Assembly: GCF_900094555.1 (NCBI RefSeq)
Contig: NZ_FMAC01000017.1
Coordinates: 38,901 to 102,900 of the forward strand
Reading direction: 5' to 3'
DNA length: 64,000 nt
Origin: Martinezella hainanensis
GTDB lineage: Bacteria > Pseudomonadota > Alphaproteobacteria > Rhizobiales > Rhizobiaceae
Shown here: positions 16,135-25,704 of the stretch, piece after piece
Position numbering within the stretch: the first letter of the stretch is position 1
How the letters are laid out: each line of letters starts with the position of its first letter
Notes under the pieces: generated by a model
Seen by the model: only the letters and a program-made list of their open reading frames with translations
What the model was told of the DNA's origin: nothing
Database searches by the model: none
Made by a program: the position numbers and the translations under genes

Positions 16135-18882
16135 TTACAGCGTGCGGGTGATATGCTCGACGCGGAAGCACTCGATCGTGTCGCCGACGCGGATGTCTTC
16201 GTAGTTTTCGAAGGCCATGCCGCATTCCTGACCGACGTTGACTTCCGACACTTCGTCCTTGAAGCGCTTGAGCGTCTTGAGTTTGCCTTCGTGGATAACG
16301 ACGTTGTCGCGAACCAGACGGACGCCCACGCCACGCTCGACCTTGCCTTCGGTGACGCGGCAACCAGCGACCTTGCCGACCTTCGTGATGTTGAACACCT
16401 CGAGGATCTCGGCATTGCCGAGGAAGGTTTCGCGGCGCTCCGGAGAGAGCAGGCCGGACATCGCTGCCTTCACGTCATCCACCAGGTCGTAGATGATGTT
16501 GTAGTAGCGGATTTCGATGCCCTGACGCTCGGCGAACTGACGTGCCTGCGCATTGGCGCGGACGTTGAAGCCGATGATCGCTGCATTGGAGGCCTCCGCC
16601 AGCGAGACGTCCGACTCTGTGATGCCGCCTGCGCCCGAATGAACGATGCGAGCACGGACTTCGTCGGTGCCGAGCTTCTCGAGCGCGCCGGCAATGGCTT
16701 CGATCGAGCCCTGCACGTCGCCCTTGATGACCAGCGGGAATTCCTTCACGCCGACAGCCTGCAGCTGGGTCATCATCTGCTCGAGCGAGCCGCGCTGACC
16801 CGACAGGCGGGCAGCTGCCTTGTCGCGGGTGAGGCGCTGACGGTATTCCGAGATCTCGCGGGCACGGCTTTCGCTTTCGACGACGGCAAACTTGTCGCCG
16901 GCCTGCGGTGCGCCGGAAAGGCCGAGCAGTTCGACCGGCATGGCCGGCCCCGCTTCCTTCACGTGCTCACCCTTGTCGTTGACGAGCGCACGAACGCGGC
17001 CCCACTGATCGCCGGCAACGACGATCTGACCTGGACGCAGCGTGCCCTTCTGCACGAGCACGGTGGCGACGGAGCCACGGCCGCGATCGAGCTGAGCTTC
17101 GATGACGGTGCCTTCTGCCGTGCGGTTCGGATTGGCCTTGAGGTCAAGGATTTCCGCCTGCAGCAGGATGGCCTCCAGCAGCTTGTCGAGGTTGGTGCGG
17201 TTCTTCGCGGAGACTTCCACGTCGAGCACTTCACCGCCCATGGATTCGACGAAGACTTCGTGCTGCAGCAGTTCCGTGCGGACCTTCTGCGGGTTGGCTT
17301 CGTGCTTGTCGATTTTGTTGATCGCCACGATGATCGGAACACCCGCCGCCTTGGCGTGGTTGATCGATTCGATCGTCTGCGGCATCACGCTGTCGTCGGC
17401 CGCAACCACGAGGATCGCGATGTCGGTCGCCTGGGCGCCGCGAGCACGCATGGCCGTGAAGGCGGCGTGGCCGGGCGTGTCGATGAAGGTGATCTTCTGA
17501 CCGTTCTGCTCGACCTGATAGGCGCCGATATGCTGGGTGATGCCACCGGCTTCGCCGGCAACCACGTTGGCATGGCGGATGGCGTCGAGCAGCGAGGTCT
17601 TGCCGTGGTCGACGTGGCCCATGATGGTGACGACGGGCGGACGGGAAACCAGTTCGCCTTCGTCGTCGGCAACGTTGAAGATGCCCTGTTCGACGTCGGA
17701 TTCCGAAACGCGCTTGACCGTGTGACCGAATTCGCCGGCGATGAGTTCGGCCAGATCGGCGTCGATGACGTCGCCCGGCTTCATCATCTGACCTTCCTTC
17801 ATCAGGTACTTGATGACGTCGACGGCGCGTTCGGACATACGCTGCGACAACTCCTGAATGGTGATGGTCTCAGGCAGAATGACTTCGCGCGAAATCTTTT
17901 CGCGTGTTTCCTGCATCTGGCTGCGGCGGAACTTTTCCTGGCGGCGGCGCATGGCCGAAAGCGAGCGACCGCGGGCATTGCCGTCTTCGTCGACATCGGC
18001 GGTCGTGACCGTCAGCTTGCCGCGGCGGCGCTCATCCTCGGTCTTCGGGCGTGTGGTGACGGGCTTCGCCGGCTCGGGCCGGGTGACCTTGCCACGGATC
18101 GGAGCACCGCGCGACGGGCCACGGCTTTCCTCTTCCTCATTGCCCGGGCGACGGCGATTGGCCGGCGCTTCCGCAGCGGCTGTGCCGGGGCGGGCAGACT
18201 GTGGAGCGGAAGCATCCGGGCGGCGTGCAACGGCTGGTGCCGGAGCAGGCTGGGTAGCCGGCTTCGGAGCTTCAACCTTGGCTTCAACCGGAGCGGCCGG
18301 AGCCTGTTCGGCAACCTTGGCGGCTGCCGCGGCCTGAGCAGCCTCTTCGGCGGCACGGCGAGCGGCTTCGGCCTGTTCGGCAACGCGGCGTGCTTCTTCT
18401 TCCTGCCTGCGGCGCGCTTCTTCTTCGGCGCGACGAACGGCGTCGGCAGCGTCACGAGCCTGGGCGTCGGCAAGCGCGCGGCGACGAGCGTCCATCTCGT
18501 CGGCCGACAGGTGGTTCAGAACCACCGGACGCGACGAGCGCTCCTGCTGCGGGCGCTGCTGATAGCCCTGGTTCGGTTGTGCTGGCCGCTGCTGCTGGCC
18601 GCCCGGCTGATGAATGCGCGGAGCCGGCTGCGGCGGGCGCGGCGGCTGCGGCGTCGGTTCGGCGACGCGCGTCACCGATGGCGCGGCTGTTGTCGTCGGC
18701 GTGATTGGCTTTTCGTCTTCAGGACGTAGCGGGCGGCGCTTACGGGTCTCAACCACGACCGCCTTGGTGCGACCGCGGCCCATGTCCTGGCGCACGGTGC
18801 CCTGGTTTACGCCTGAAGGTTTCAAGGTGAGGGTCTTCTTACCCGAAACACTCAGCGTCTTGTCGTCTTGATTGTCGGTCAT
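16135..18882 (-). CDS. infB: Translation initiation factor IF-2
   Basis: 915 residues. IF-2 is the GTPase that delivers initiator tRNA and joins subunits. The N terminus (about 1-330) is a long low-complexity region of Ala, Glu, Arg, Pro and Gln with the IF2 N-domain; the G domain starts near residue 415 with VTIMGHVDHGKTSLLDA, DTPGHAAF and NKIDK; EF-Tu-like domains II, III and IV follow, with GCRVTEGKVERG in domain IV. The minus strand encodes the protein; a plus-strand open frame of about 1000 codons opposite it is a codon-bias artefact. Confidence 0.97.
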   Translation of the reverse strand: MTDNQDDKTLSVSGKKTLTLKPSGVNQGTVRQDMGRGRTKAVVVETRKRRPLRPEDEKPITPTTTAAPSVTRVAEPTPQPPRPPQPAPRIHQPGGQQQRPAQPNQGYQQRPQQERSSRPVVLNHLSADEMDARRRALADAQARDAADAVRRAEEEARRRQEEEARRVAEQAEAARRAAEEAAQAAAAAKVAEQAPAAPVEAKVEAPKPATQPAPAPAVARRPDASAPQSARPGTAAAEAPANRRRPGNEEEESRGPSRGAPIRGKVTRPEPAKPVTTRPKTEDERRRGKLTVTTADVDEDGNARGRSLSAMRRRQEKFRRSQMQETREKISREVILPETITIQELSQRMSERAVDVIKYLMKEGQMMKPGDVIDADLAELIAGEFGHTVKRVSESDVEQGIFNVADDEGELVSRPPVVTIMGHVDHGKTSLLDAIRHANVVAGEAGGITQHIGAYQVEQNGQKITFIDTPGHAAFTAMRARGAQATDIAILVVAADDSVMPQTIESINHAKAAGVPIIVAINKIDKHEANPQKVRTELLQHEVFVESMGGEVLDVEVSAKNRTNLDKLLEAILLQAEILDLKANPNRTAEGTVIEAQLDRGRGSVATVLVQKGTLRPGQIVVAGDQWGRVRALVNDKGEHVKEAGPAMPVELLGLSGAPQAGDKFAVVESESRAREISEYRQRLTRDKAAARLSGQRGSLEQMMTQLQAVGVKEFPLVIKGDVQGSIEAIAGALEKLGTDEVRARIVHSGAGGITESDVSLAEASNAAIIGFNVRANAQARQFAERQGIEIRYYNIIYDLVDDVKAAMSGLLSPERRETFLGNAEILEVFNITKVGKVAGCRVTEGKVERGVGVRLVRDNVVIHEGKLKTLKRFKDEVSEVNVGQECGMAFENYEDIRVGDTIECFRVEHITRTL

Positions 18883-18983
18883 TCCGTTCCTGTTCCTTCG
18901 GACAGGGCTCGGAAACGTCCGTCAGACCCTGTCGTTCAATGCATGTACCTTAATGAGGCGTCCGGCAAAGGCCGGTGACCGCG

Positions 18984-19676
18984 TCATTGTTTTCGCCGGC
19001 CAGCGCCGCCCGTTGCCCGGGACTGACCGCCGTTGCGGTACCGTTCGAGCAGGTTTGCGCGCTTCACTACACCCTCACCCGCCTGCCCTGCAAGCGCTGC
19101 GGCATGGATAAAAGCATTCTGGCCCATCAGTTCGTCCATTTCCGCCTCCGTAAAGACACGGAAGGACGGTATTTCCGCTTCGGTCTCCATGCCGAGATGC
19201 CAGGCCTTACGCGCCTGGTCGATCTTGCGCACGCCATCGGCGGCGGCGTTCATCGCATGGAACACGGCAAGTGCCGAGCCGTTGCGAACGGCGCCATCCA
19301 CCTTCGACGAGCCGGATACGAACTGGCCCGCCTTGCGTGCCATGTTCATCATCCCGGCCAGTTGCGCCGCAAGCAGGCGGTCGACGGTAGCGCCGAGATC
19401 GCTCGGCGCGGTCACCTCCGCCTTCAGGGCGCGGGAGAACAACTTCTTTGCCACTGCCTTGTCCACGAGCGCCCGGTCGACCTTGACCCAGCATCCGCGT
19501 CCCGGCAGCTGCCGCTTCAGATCCGGAACGACGGTTCCGTCCGGAGCGGCGACGAAGCGGATCAGCTCATCCGGCGATCCGCTTTCGCGTGTTACGATGC
19601 ACATACGGCCATTCACGCCGTCACCCGCAAGATCGTCGTCTTCGGGCGCGGCCTTCGGCCCCTCTGCGCTCATCAT
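18984..19676 (-). CDS. YlxR (DUF448) RNA-binding protein with L7Ae-like domain
   Basis: 230 residues. The N-terminal YlxR domain shows RMCIVTRESGSPDELIRFVAAPDG and GRGCWVKVDR; the C-terminal half (about 95-180) resembles an L7Ae/L30e fold (LLAAQLAGMMNMARKAGQFVSG). YlxR was first seen as a putative RNA-binding nusA-operon protein and links to RNase P or nucleoid functions in some bacteria. The start overlaps the nusA stop (two ATGs, at 19676 and 19673), which implies translational coupling. Confidence 0.88.
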   Translation of the reverse strand: MMSAEGPKAAPEDDDLAGDGVNGRMCIVTRESGSPDELIRFVAAPDGTVVPDLKRQLPGRGCWVKVDRALVDKAVAKKLFSRALKAEVTAPSDLGATVDRLLAAQLAGMMNMARKAGQFVSGSSKVDGAVRNGSALAVFHAMNAAADGVRKIDQARKAWHLGMETEAEIPSFRVFTEAEMDELMGQNAFIHAAALAGQAGEGVVKRANLLERYRNGGQSRATGGAGRRKQ

Positions 19677-21283
19677 GCTTCCTGCTCGGCCTCGCCTTCA
19701 CCCTCCGATGCCTCTTCGGCTTCGGTAGCGAGATCGGCTTCGGTGATCCAGCCGGCCAGCAGGCGGGCCTGCACGACCATCTGTTCGGCTTCGACGCGCG
19801 AGACTTCGAGCTTGGAGAACAGGCCTTCGAATTTCTTCGTCTCGCCGTTCTTGCGTTCGCTCCAGCCAACGAGATCGTCGGCGGCGCAGCCGGCGAAGTC
19901 CTCGATCGTCTTGATGCCGTCCTCGCCGAGGGCGACCATCATCTGCGCCGTCATGCCGTTGATCTGACGCAGCTCGTCGGCAACGCCGAGCGACTTGCGC
20001 TTCTCATCCATTTCGGCTTCGAGCTTCTCCAGATATTCGCGAGCGCGGGTCTGGATTTCCTGGGCGGTGTCTTCGTCGAAACCATCGATGGAGGAAATTT
20101 CATCGAGATCGACATAGGCCAGTTCCTCGACGGCGGCAAAGCCTTCCGAGGCCAGAACCTGGCCGACCATTTCGTCCACGTCGAGCGCATCCATGAACAG
20201 GTTCGTGCGCTCGTTGAATTCCTTCTGACGGCGCTCTGATTCCTCGGCCTCCGTCATGATGTCGATATCCCAGCCGGTCAGCTGCGATGCGAGGCGGACG
20301 TTCTGACCGCGGCGGCCGATGGCCAGCGACAGCTGCTCGTCCGGAACCACGACTTCGATGCGCTCGGCGTCTTCATCGAGAACGACCTTGGCGACTTCGG
20401 CCGGCTGCAGCGCGTTGACGACGAAGTTCGCCGGCTCGCTGGACCAGGGAATGATGTCGATCTTTTCGCCCTGCAGCTCGCCGACAACGGCCTGGACGCG
20501 CGAACCGCGCATACCGACGCAGGCGCCAACCGGATCGATCGACGAGTCGTTCGAGATGACGGCGATCTTGGCGCGAGAGCCCGGATCGCGGGCGACCGAC
20601 TTCACCTGGATGATGCCGTCGTAGATTTCGGGCACTTCCATGGTGAAGAGCTTGACCATGAACTGCGGATGCGTGCGCGACAGGAAAATCTGCGGGCCGC
20701 GCTGCTCGCGGCGGACGTCGTAGACATAGGCACGGACGCGGTCGCCGTAGCGGAAGTTTTCGCGCGGGATCATTTCGTCACGGCGGATGATGCCTTCGCC
20801 ACGGCCGAGGTCGACGATGACGTTGCCGTATTCGACGCGCTTGACGGTGCCGTTGACGATTTCGCCGACGCGATCCTTGAATTCGTCGAACTGACGGTCA
20901 CGCTCGGCTTCGCGCACCTTCTGCACGATGACCTGCTTTGCCGACTGGGCGGCGATGCGGCCGAAATCCATCGGCGGCAGCGGGTCGGCGATGAAATCGC
21001 CAAGTGCTGCGTCCGGATTGCGGTCGCGGGCCAGCTCCAGCGGGATCTGCGTGGAATAATCCTCGGCCTTTTCGACCACTTCGAGCAGACGCTGCAGACG
21101 AATCTCACCCGTCTTCGGGTTGATGTCGGCGCGGATGTTCGATTCCGTGCCGTAACGCGAGCGCGCGGCCTTCTGGATCGCATCCGCCATTGCGGCAAGC
21201 ACGATCTCGCGGTCGATGACCTTTTCGCGCGCCACTGCATCTGCGATCTGCAGAAGTTCTAGCCGGTTCGCACTGACTGCCAT
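19673..21283 (-). CDS. nusA: Transcription termination/antitermination factor NusA
   Basis: 536 residues. NusA binds RNA polymerase and modulates pausing, termination and rRNA antitermination. Domain order: N-terminal polymerase-binding domain (1-130), S1 (about 135-200, GEIVNGTVKRVEYGNVIVDLG), KH1 and KH2 (about 230-345, with IDPVGACVGMRGSRVQAVV and SLAIGRRGQNVRLA), then two helix-hairpin-helix-like AR repeats and an acidic tail (EEASEGEGEAEQEA). The second gene of the operon, 63 bases after rimP. Confidence 0.96.
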   Translation of the reverse strand: MAVSANRLELLQIADAVAREKVIDREIVLAAMADAIQKAARSRYGTESNIRADINPKTGEIRLQRLLEVVEKAEDYSTQIPLELARDRNPDAALGDFIADPLPPMDFGRIAAQSAKQVIVQKVREAERDRQFDEFKDRVGEIVNGTVKRVEYGNVIVDLGRGEGIIRRDEMIPRENFRYGDRVRAYVYDVRREQRGPQIFLSRTHPQFMVKLFTMEVPEIYDGIIQVKSVARDPGSRAKIAVISNDSSIDPVGACVGMRGSRVQAVVGELQGEKIDIIPWSSEPANFVVNALQPAEVAKVVLDEDAERIEVVVPDEQLSLAIGRRGQNVRLASQLTGWDIDIMTEAEESERRQKEFNERTNLFMDALDVDEMVGQVLASEGFAAVEELAYVDLDEISSIDGFDEDTAQEIQTRAREYLEKLEAEMDEKRKSLGVADELRQINGMTAQMMVALGEDGIKTIEDFAGCAADDLVGWSERKNGETKKFEGLFSKLEVSRVEAEQMVVQARLLAGWITEADLATEAEEASEGEGEAEQEA

Positions 21284-21346
21284 TGTCTTTAGTCTCCGTC
21301 TTCCAGCCTTCAGGGTTCCCGTTCCGTCAGGCGGTTCGTTGATCGG

Positions 21347-21955
21347 TTATTCTTCTTCGTCGCCCGCTTCGTTCTGGTTCGCTGCCTCGGCCTTCGCCAG
21401 CTTGTCGGCGCGCAGCGCGTCGCGGATGAGATCGTCCGTCAGGATCAGCTTGGCTTCGGCCAGCGTGCTGAACGGAATGGTCACCTTCGGCTCCTCGCCA
21501 TAGGCAACCTGGTCGCGCTCGATCGTGAAGCCGTCATTGTCGACGGCGGCGATCTTGCCGCGGAAACGCTTGCGGTTGTCAACGAGGATCGAGGTTTCGC
21601 ACTTGACGATATGGCCGATCCAGCGCTGGAAATCCGACTTGCGCACCATCGGGCGGTCGATGCCCGGCGAAGATACTTCGAGATGATACGCCTTATCGAT
21701 AGGATCTTCCACATCCAGAACCGGCGAAATGGCCGTGGAGACCTCTTCGCAGTCCTCGACGGTCATGGTGCCGTCGTTGCGCTCGGTCATGATCTGCAGC
21801 GTCAGGCCGTTCAGGTTCAGGAGGCGCACGCGCACCAGGCGGAAGCCCATGCCCACAAGGACGGGCTCGATGATGGCGGCGACGCGCTGATCAAGGCCGG
21901 TTTCGACGATCAGCCTGGGTTCGTTGGTATTGTCTGCGTTTGTCACGTCCGACAA
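21347..21955 (-). CDS. rimP: Ribosome maturation factor RimP
   Basis: 202 residues if started at TTG 21955, which has AGGAG 8 bases upstream; an in-frame ATG at 21982 lacks such a site. RimP acts in early 30S maturation with S12. The RimP_N domain shows GLDQRVAAIIEPVLVGMGFRLV and YHLEVSSPGIDRPM (the SSPG motif is typical); the SH3-like C-terminal domain shows FRGKIAAVDNDGFTI. The tail is acidic. First gene of the nusA-infB operon. Confidence 0.92.
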   Translation of the reverse strand: MSDVTNADNTNEPRLIVETGLDQRVAAIIEPVLVGMGFRLVRVRLLNLNGLTLQIMTERNDGTMTVEDCEEVSTAISPVLDVEDPIDKAYHLEVSSPGIDRPMVRKSDFQRWIGHIVKCETSILVDNRKRFRGKIAAVDNDGFTIERDQVAYGEEPKVTIPFSTLAEAKLILTDDLIRDALRADKLAKAEAANQNEAGDEEE

Positions 21956-22114
21956 GCATTCACTCCTGCATTGTTCATGCATTGGGAGATCGCGCTAATA
22001 AAAAAGAGCGGGTCCTTGCGGCCCACTCTTCATCACGCGATCAAGAATTTGAAGCCGATATAAGCCTCTTTCCGGCAAATTGCAAGGCATTCGCGCCGAA
22101 AGCTGTCCGCGCCG

Positions 22115-23398
22115 CTATTTCAGGACGCCGAGCATGGAGCTGTCCGGATAGCAGGTGGGCTTCATGCCGCCCTTTTCCTGCCACTGGCCGATCGAGCGCC
22201 TGGTCTTGTAGCCCGGCAGGCCGTCGGTACCGCCGACATCATAGCCTTTGTGCTCCAGAACCTTCTGCATGTTGGCAACATCCGAGCGCAGCATCTTGCC
22301 GACATCGCCCCATTTTTCGTCGAACGCGCCGCTGCCGGAGGCAATGCGGTCGGCGAGATTGCCGATATAGAGGCCGTAGAGGTCGGAATTATTGTATTCC
22401 TTGATGACGTAGAAATTCGGCGTGACGATGAATTCCGGCCCGTCGCGGCCGGCCGGCACTAGCATCATGCCGCTCGCCCGCATTTCGTCAGCCGGAAATG
22501 TCTTGCCCGAAAGCCGCTTGATGCCAAGTGACGCCCATTGCGAGATCGGCTTGGCGAGATCAGGCCCTTCCTGCGCGCAGGAAACATTCTGCGGGATAGT
22601 CACTTCATATCCCCAGCCACGGCCGCGCTGCCAGCCCTTCTGGACCATATAGTTGGCTATGGAGGCCAGCGTATCAGGCACGGACGTCCAGATGTTGCGA
22701 TGGCCGTCGCCATCGAAATCGACGGCATATTTCAGGTAGTTGGTCGGCATGAACTGCGGCTGGCCCAGCGCGCCGGCCCAGGACCCCTTGAACTGATCCG
22801 GCGTCACGTCGCCATGCTCGAGAATGCGTAAGCCAGCGATGAGCTCGTTGCGGAACATATCCTTGCGGGTCGACATGAAAGCCTTGGTCGCCAGCACCTG
22901 GATCGCGGAATTCGGCAGTTTGGCGGCGCCGAAGCCGGTTTCGCGGCCCCAGATGGCGAGCAGAATCGGCCCGGGCACCCCATAGGTCTTCTCGATCCGC
23001 TGCAGCACCGGCCCATATTGCGAGGCAAGGCTCCGCCCTGTTGCGGCGAGCTTCTGCAGCCGCGCCTCGTTGAAATAGGGGGCGGGCGAGGAGAATTCGG
23101 CCTGGGTCTGCGCCTGTTGCTTCGGCTTCGGGAAGCCCGGCGGCTCGAGGTCAGGCAGATCCCAGTTCAGCGTCACGCCGGTAAAGGCGGCCTGGAAAGT
23201 CTTTTCGGAAATCCCGGCCTTCCGCGCGTCCGGCCAGAGATCCTTCTGGATCCAGGTCTGAAACTGTGCCTCGACATCCGCTTTCGAGGCGGCGAGAGCG
23301 GGGAGGGGGAGGAGGGTGAGGAGGAGGATACAGAGTAGAGAAAACAGCTTTTGCGCATGCCGAGCCGCTGATACCCCCCTCTGTCGCTGTCGCGACAT
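22115..23398 (-). CDS. Lytic murein transglycosylase, MltB type
   Basis: 427 residues from ATG 23398. A hydrophobic leader (LFSLLCILLLTLLPLPALAAS, near residues 18-38) targets the periplasm. The SLT_2 domain follows, with catalytic Glu in ILLAIWGRETGFGAAK and GALGQPQFMPTNYLKYAVDFDGDG; the C terminus is a peptidoglycan-binding_1 domain (QKVLEHKGYDVGGTDGLPG). It cleaves peptidoglycan to 1,6-anhydromuropeptides. The only useful ATG lies inside an intergenic palindromic repeat, with GGGGGAG abutting it without spacer, so the start is unsure. Confidence 0.85.
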   Translation of the reverse strand: MSRQRQRGVSAARHAQKLFSLLCILLLTLLPLPALAASKADVEAQFQTWIQKDLWPDARKAGISEKTFQAAFTGVTLNWDLPDLEPPGFPKPKQQAQTQAEFSSPAPYFNEARLQKLAATGRSLASQYGPVLQRIEKTYGVPGPILLAIWGRETGFGAAKLPNSAIQVLATKAFMSTRKDMFRNELIAGLRILEHGDVTPDQFKGSWAGALGQPQFMPTNYLKYAVDFDGDGHRNIWTSVPDTLASIANYMVQKGWQRGRGWGYEVTIPQNVSCAQEGPDLAKPISQWASLGIKRLSGKTFPADEMRASGMMLVPAGRDGPEFIVTPNFYVIKEYNNSDLYGLYIGNLADRIASGSGAFDEKWGDVGKMLRSDVANMQKVLEHKGYDVGGTDGLPGYKTRRSIGQWQEKGGMKPTCYPDSSMLGVLK

Positions 23399-23564
23399 CT
23401 CCCCCACATGGGGGGAGATTGTTGGGAGTTCGCTGCGGCCCTTATCTGTAAAATTTCTCTCGGAATCTGCAGGCAGGATATTGGTTTGAGGCAGATCGCC
23501 GCTGCGGGCGACCAATCTCCCCCCTTGTGAGGGAGATGTCAGCGAAAGCTGACAGAGGGGGGTA
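23372..23564. repeat. Inverted pair of Rhizobium palindromic repeats
   Basis: Copy A at 23372-23421 and copy B at 23513-23564 are inverted relative to each other; both hold CAATCTCCCCCC, GGGAGATGTC and GACAGAGGGGGGTA. About 90 bases of unrelated sequence separate them. Copy A covers the start codon of the transglycosylase gene. Confidence 0.85.
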
Positions 23565-23605
23565 AAAACTCTCCTCATACTCTTTCCTTTGTTGCAGCTC
23601 TCAAA

Positions 23606-24211
23606 TCAAATCGCCGTCCGCGCTCTCAGCGCCGCCGCAAGCGTGCCCTCGTCGAGATAATCGAGCTCGCCTCCAACAGGTACTCCATGGGCAAGACGGG
23701 TGATCTTGACCTCGAGGCCATCGAGCTGGTCGGTTATATAGTGTGCTGTGGTTTGTCCTTCGACCGTGGCGTTGACTGCGATGATGATCTCGCGGACACC
23801 GCCTTCGCCGACGCGCGCGATCAGCCCGCGAATATTCAGATCGTCCGGTCCGACGCCATCGAGTGGCGACAGTACACCGCCGAGAACGTGATAGGCGGCG
23901 TTCATCGCGCCGGATCGTTCCAGCGCCCATAGGTCGGACACGTCTTCGACGACGATAATGACGGATTGGTCGCGCCGATCGTCCGTGCAGACGGTGCAGG
24001 GGTCGACCGTATCGACATTGCCGCAGCGAGAGCAAATATTCACCTTGTCATAGGCCTCGCCCATGGCATGGGACAGCGGCCCGAGCAGCTGGTCCTTCTT
24101 CTTAATCAGATGCAGTGCCGCGCGCCGCGCCGAGCGCGGCCCGAGGCCCGGCACCTTCGCCAGAAGCTGGATGAGTTTTTCGATTTCGGGGCCGGTGACT
24201 CGCTTTGCCAT
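23606..24211 (-). CDS. recR: Recombination mediator protein RecR
   Basis: 201 residues. RecR works with RecF and RecO to load RecA at gaps. A helix-hairpin-helix (AKVPGLGPRSARRAALHLI), a C4 zinc finger (ICSRCGNVDTVDPCTVC) and the Toprim domain (SVIIVVEDVSDLWALERSG, then GVGEGG-type and ATVEGQTTAHYI) are all intact. recF is about 20 kb away in the same window. In many bacteria recR follows dnaX-ebfC; here four genes separate them. Confidence 0.96.
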   Translation of the reverse strand: MAKRVTGPEIEKLIQLLAKVPGLGPRSARRAALHLIKKKDQLLGPLSHAMGEAYDKVNICSRCGNVDTVDPCTVCTDDRRDQSVIIVVEDVSDLWALERSGAMNAAYHVLGGVLSPLDGVGPDDLNIRGLIARVGEGGVREIIIAVNATVEGQTTAHYITDQLDGLEVKITRLAHGVPVGGELDYLDEGTLAAALRARTAI

Positions 24212-24348
24212 GGGAGGCTTTTAGCTCATATGCTCCAAGAACGGAATCACGGAAGGCATGGTTGAGCGATGAAAATTCTGGCCGCTTCCCATAGCGAGCT
24301 ATCATTGCCGAGCCGGGTCGTGCTGGAAGGCGAAGCCGGCCTCCAGCC

Positions 24349-24960
24349 TCACCGCATGGCGATGGCGACGGCCGCACCTGCCATGGTGCCGGCGCTGGCG
24401 CGATTGGCAATGCGCACGGCGCGGCGGCTCTTGAGGAAGGTCCTGGCCTTGGCGGCCAGCATCGCCCAGGAGAAATCGATGACGATGAGAACCGCAAACA
24501 TCGTTGCCACCAGCTCGGCCCAGCCGGAGATCGTCACACCGTGCAGATCGATGATCGAGGGCAGCAGCGCCACGTAGAACACCATGATCTTCGGATTGCC
24601 CATGGTGACCGTAAAGCCGGCAAGGAAGAGCCGTGTGGCCGATTGCTCGTCCGGCAGCTCCTCTCCCGTCGTATCGGAAGAGGCAAACCACATCTTCCAG
24701 GCGAGATAGAGCAGATAGGCGACGCCGAGCCATTTGATCGCCACGAAGGCGAGGTGGAAGGTTTCGGCAATGGTCGCAAGGCCGGCAACGGCGCAAGTCA
24801 ACCAGATCGCCTCGCCGAGCCACATGCCGGACAGGAACGGCAATACGTTGCGCGCGCCCTTCGTCAGCACGCGCGCCACCAGCGCGGCAATGTTCGGCCC
24901 CGGCGATCCCGCCGCAATGAACAGGGCACCGGCAAAAACAAGCAGCGTCGACAGGCTCAT
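24349..24960 (-). CDS. LysE/RhtB family amino-acid exporter
   Basis: 203 residues from ATG 24960. Six hydrophobic helices with the family signature GSPGPNIAALVARVLTKGARNVLPFLSGMWLGEAIW in helix 1 and loop, and the TVTMGNPKIMVFYVALLPSII motif in the middle. These carriers export amino acids such as lysine, threonine or homoserine; the substrate is not predictable. It is in the same region as an Lrp-type regulator (25705), which often controls such exporters, but an alpha/beta hydrolase gene lies between. Confidence 0.88.
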   Translation of the reverse strand: MSLSTLLVFAGALFIAAGSPGPNIAALVARVLTKGARNVLPFLSGMWLGEAIWLTCAVAGLATIAETFHLAFVAIKWLGVAYLLYLAWKMWFASSDTTGEELPDEQSATRLFLAGFTVTMGNPKIMVFYVALLPSIIDLHGVTISGWAELVATMFAVLIVIDFSWAMLAAKARTFLKSRRAVRIANRASAGTMAGAAVAIAMR

Positions 24961-25054
24961 CGCATTCCTCCGATCAGGCAGGCGAGATGATATCTGGAAG
25001 ATGATATTGAGAGATAGCATTCCGGCCCGGCTTTTCCAAACGCCTGATTTGCAT

Positions 25055-25591
25055 TCAGCCGAGCTGCGCGCGAAAGCGCTGAAAGATCGCCTTGCCTTCC
25101 GGCCAGTCGCCCAGGCCGGATGCCGCATTGATATGGCCGCGCGACCCGACATCGACCAGCGTGCTGCCCCAGATTTCGGCGCTCCGATTCGCATGATCGA
25201 AGGACCCGAACGGATCGTCGGTACTGGCGACGAGCAGGGATGGAAAAGGCAGCCGCTTCAGCGGTGGGTTTGCAAAGCTGCCGGCCTCGGCGAGGTAGAC
25301 TTCGCCTGTAGGGTCGGGCGTGGCCACCATGAATGCGCCAAGGATCGCGCTTGTCGTTGACGGAGCCCAATGGGCGATCAGCTGGCAGGCAAGACTATGC
25401 GCGATCAGGACCGGCGGCGTTTTGCAGCGCAAGATTTCCCTCTCCAGCGCTGCAATCCAATCCGAGAGGATCGGTCGATCCCAGCTCGACGGCTGGAAAC
25501 GGCGCATGGTCGGATCATCCCGTTCCCAAAGCGTTTGCCAGTGATCTTCACCCGAGCCGCCAAGCCCCGGTAGCGTGATGATATCGCTCAT
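25055..25591 (-). CDS. RBBP9/YdeN-type alpha/beta hydrolase
   Basis: 178 residues from ATG 25591. The small serine-hydrolase fold of the RBBP9/YdeN family: a start LPGLGGSGEDHWQTLWE (the conserved His-Trp), nucleophile elbow HSLACQ, catalytic Asp in STDDPF, and catalytic His in SRGHINAASGLGDWPEG. Such enzymes are esterases or serine hydrolases of unknown substrate. It is divergent from the Lrp-type regulator with a 113-base gap, so that regulator may control it; this is inference. Confidence 0.85.
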   Translation of the reverse strand: MSDIITLPGLGGSGEDHWQTLWERDDPTMRRFQPSSWDRPILSDWIAALEREILRCKTPPVLIAHSLACQLIAHWAPSTTSAILGAFMVATPDPTGEVYLAEAGSFANPPLKRLPFPSLLVASTDDPFGSFDHANRSAEIWGSTLVDVGSRGHINAASGLGDWPEGKAIFQRFRAQLG

Positions 25592-25704
25592 CTCTATTCT
25601 TTCTCCATAGTCTCGGATGGAGAAAAACTGACATGCCGGGTTGCCGATTGACATTGCAATCCATCGGATAAAACTTTGGCGAACCGATGAATTGAAGGTG
25701 GGCA

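Noticed and set aside
15727..18729. Open frame of about 1000 codons on the plus strand opposite infB and rbfA
   Set aside because: It is the antisense of infB/rbfA; high-GC codon bias removes stop codons. The peptide has no family motif, and there is no ribosome site or promoter.
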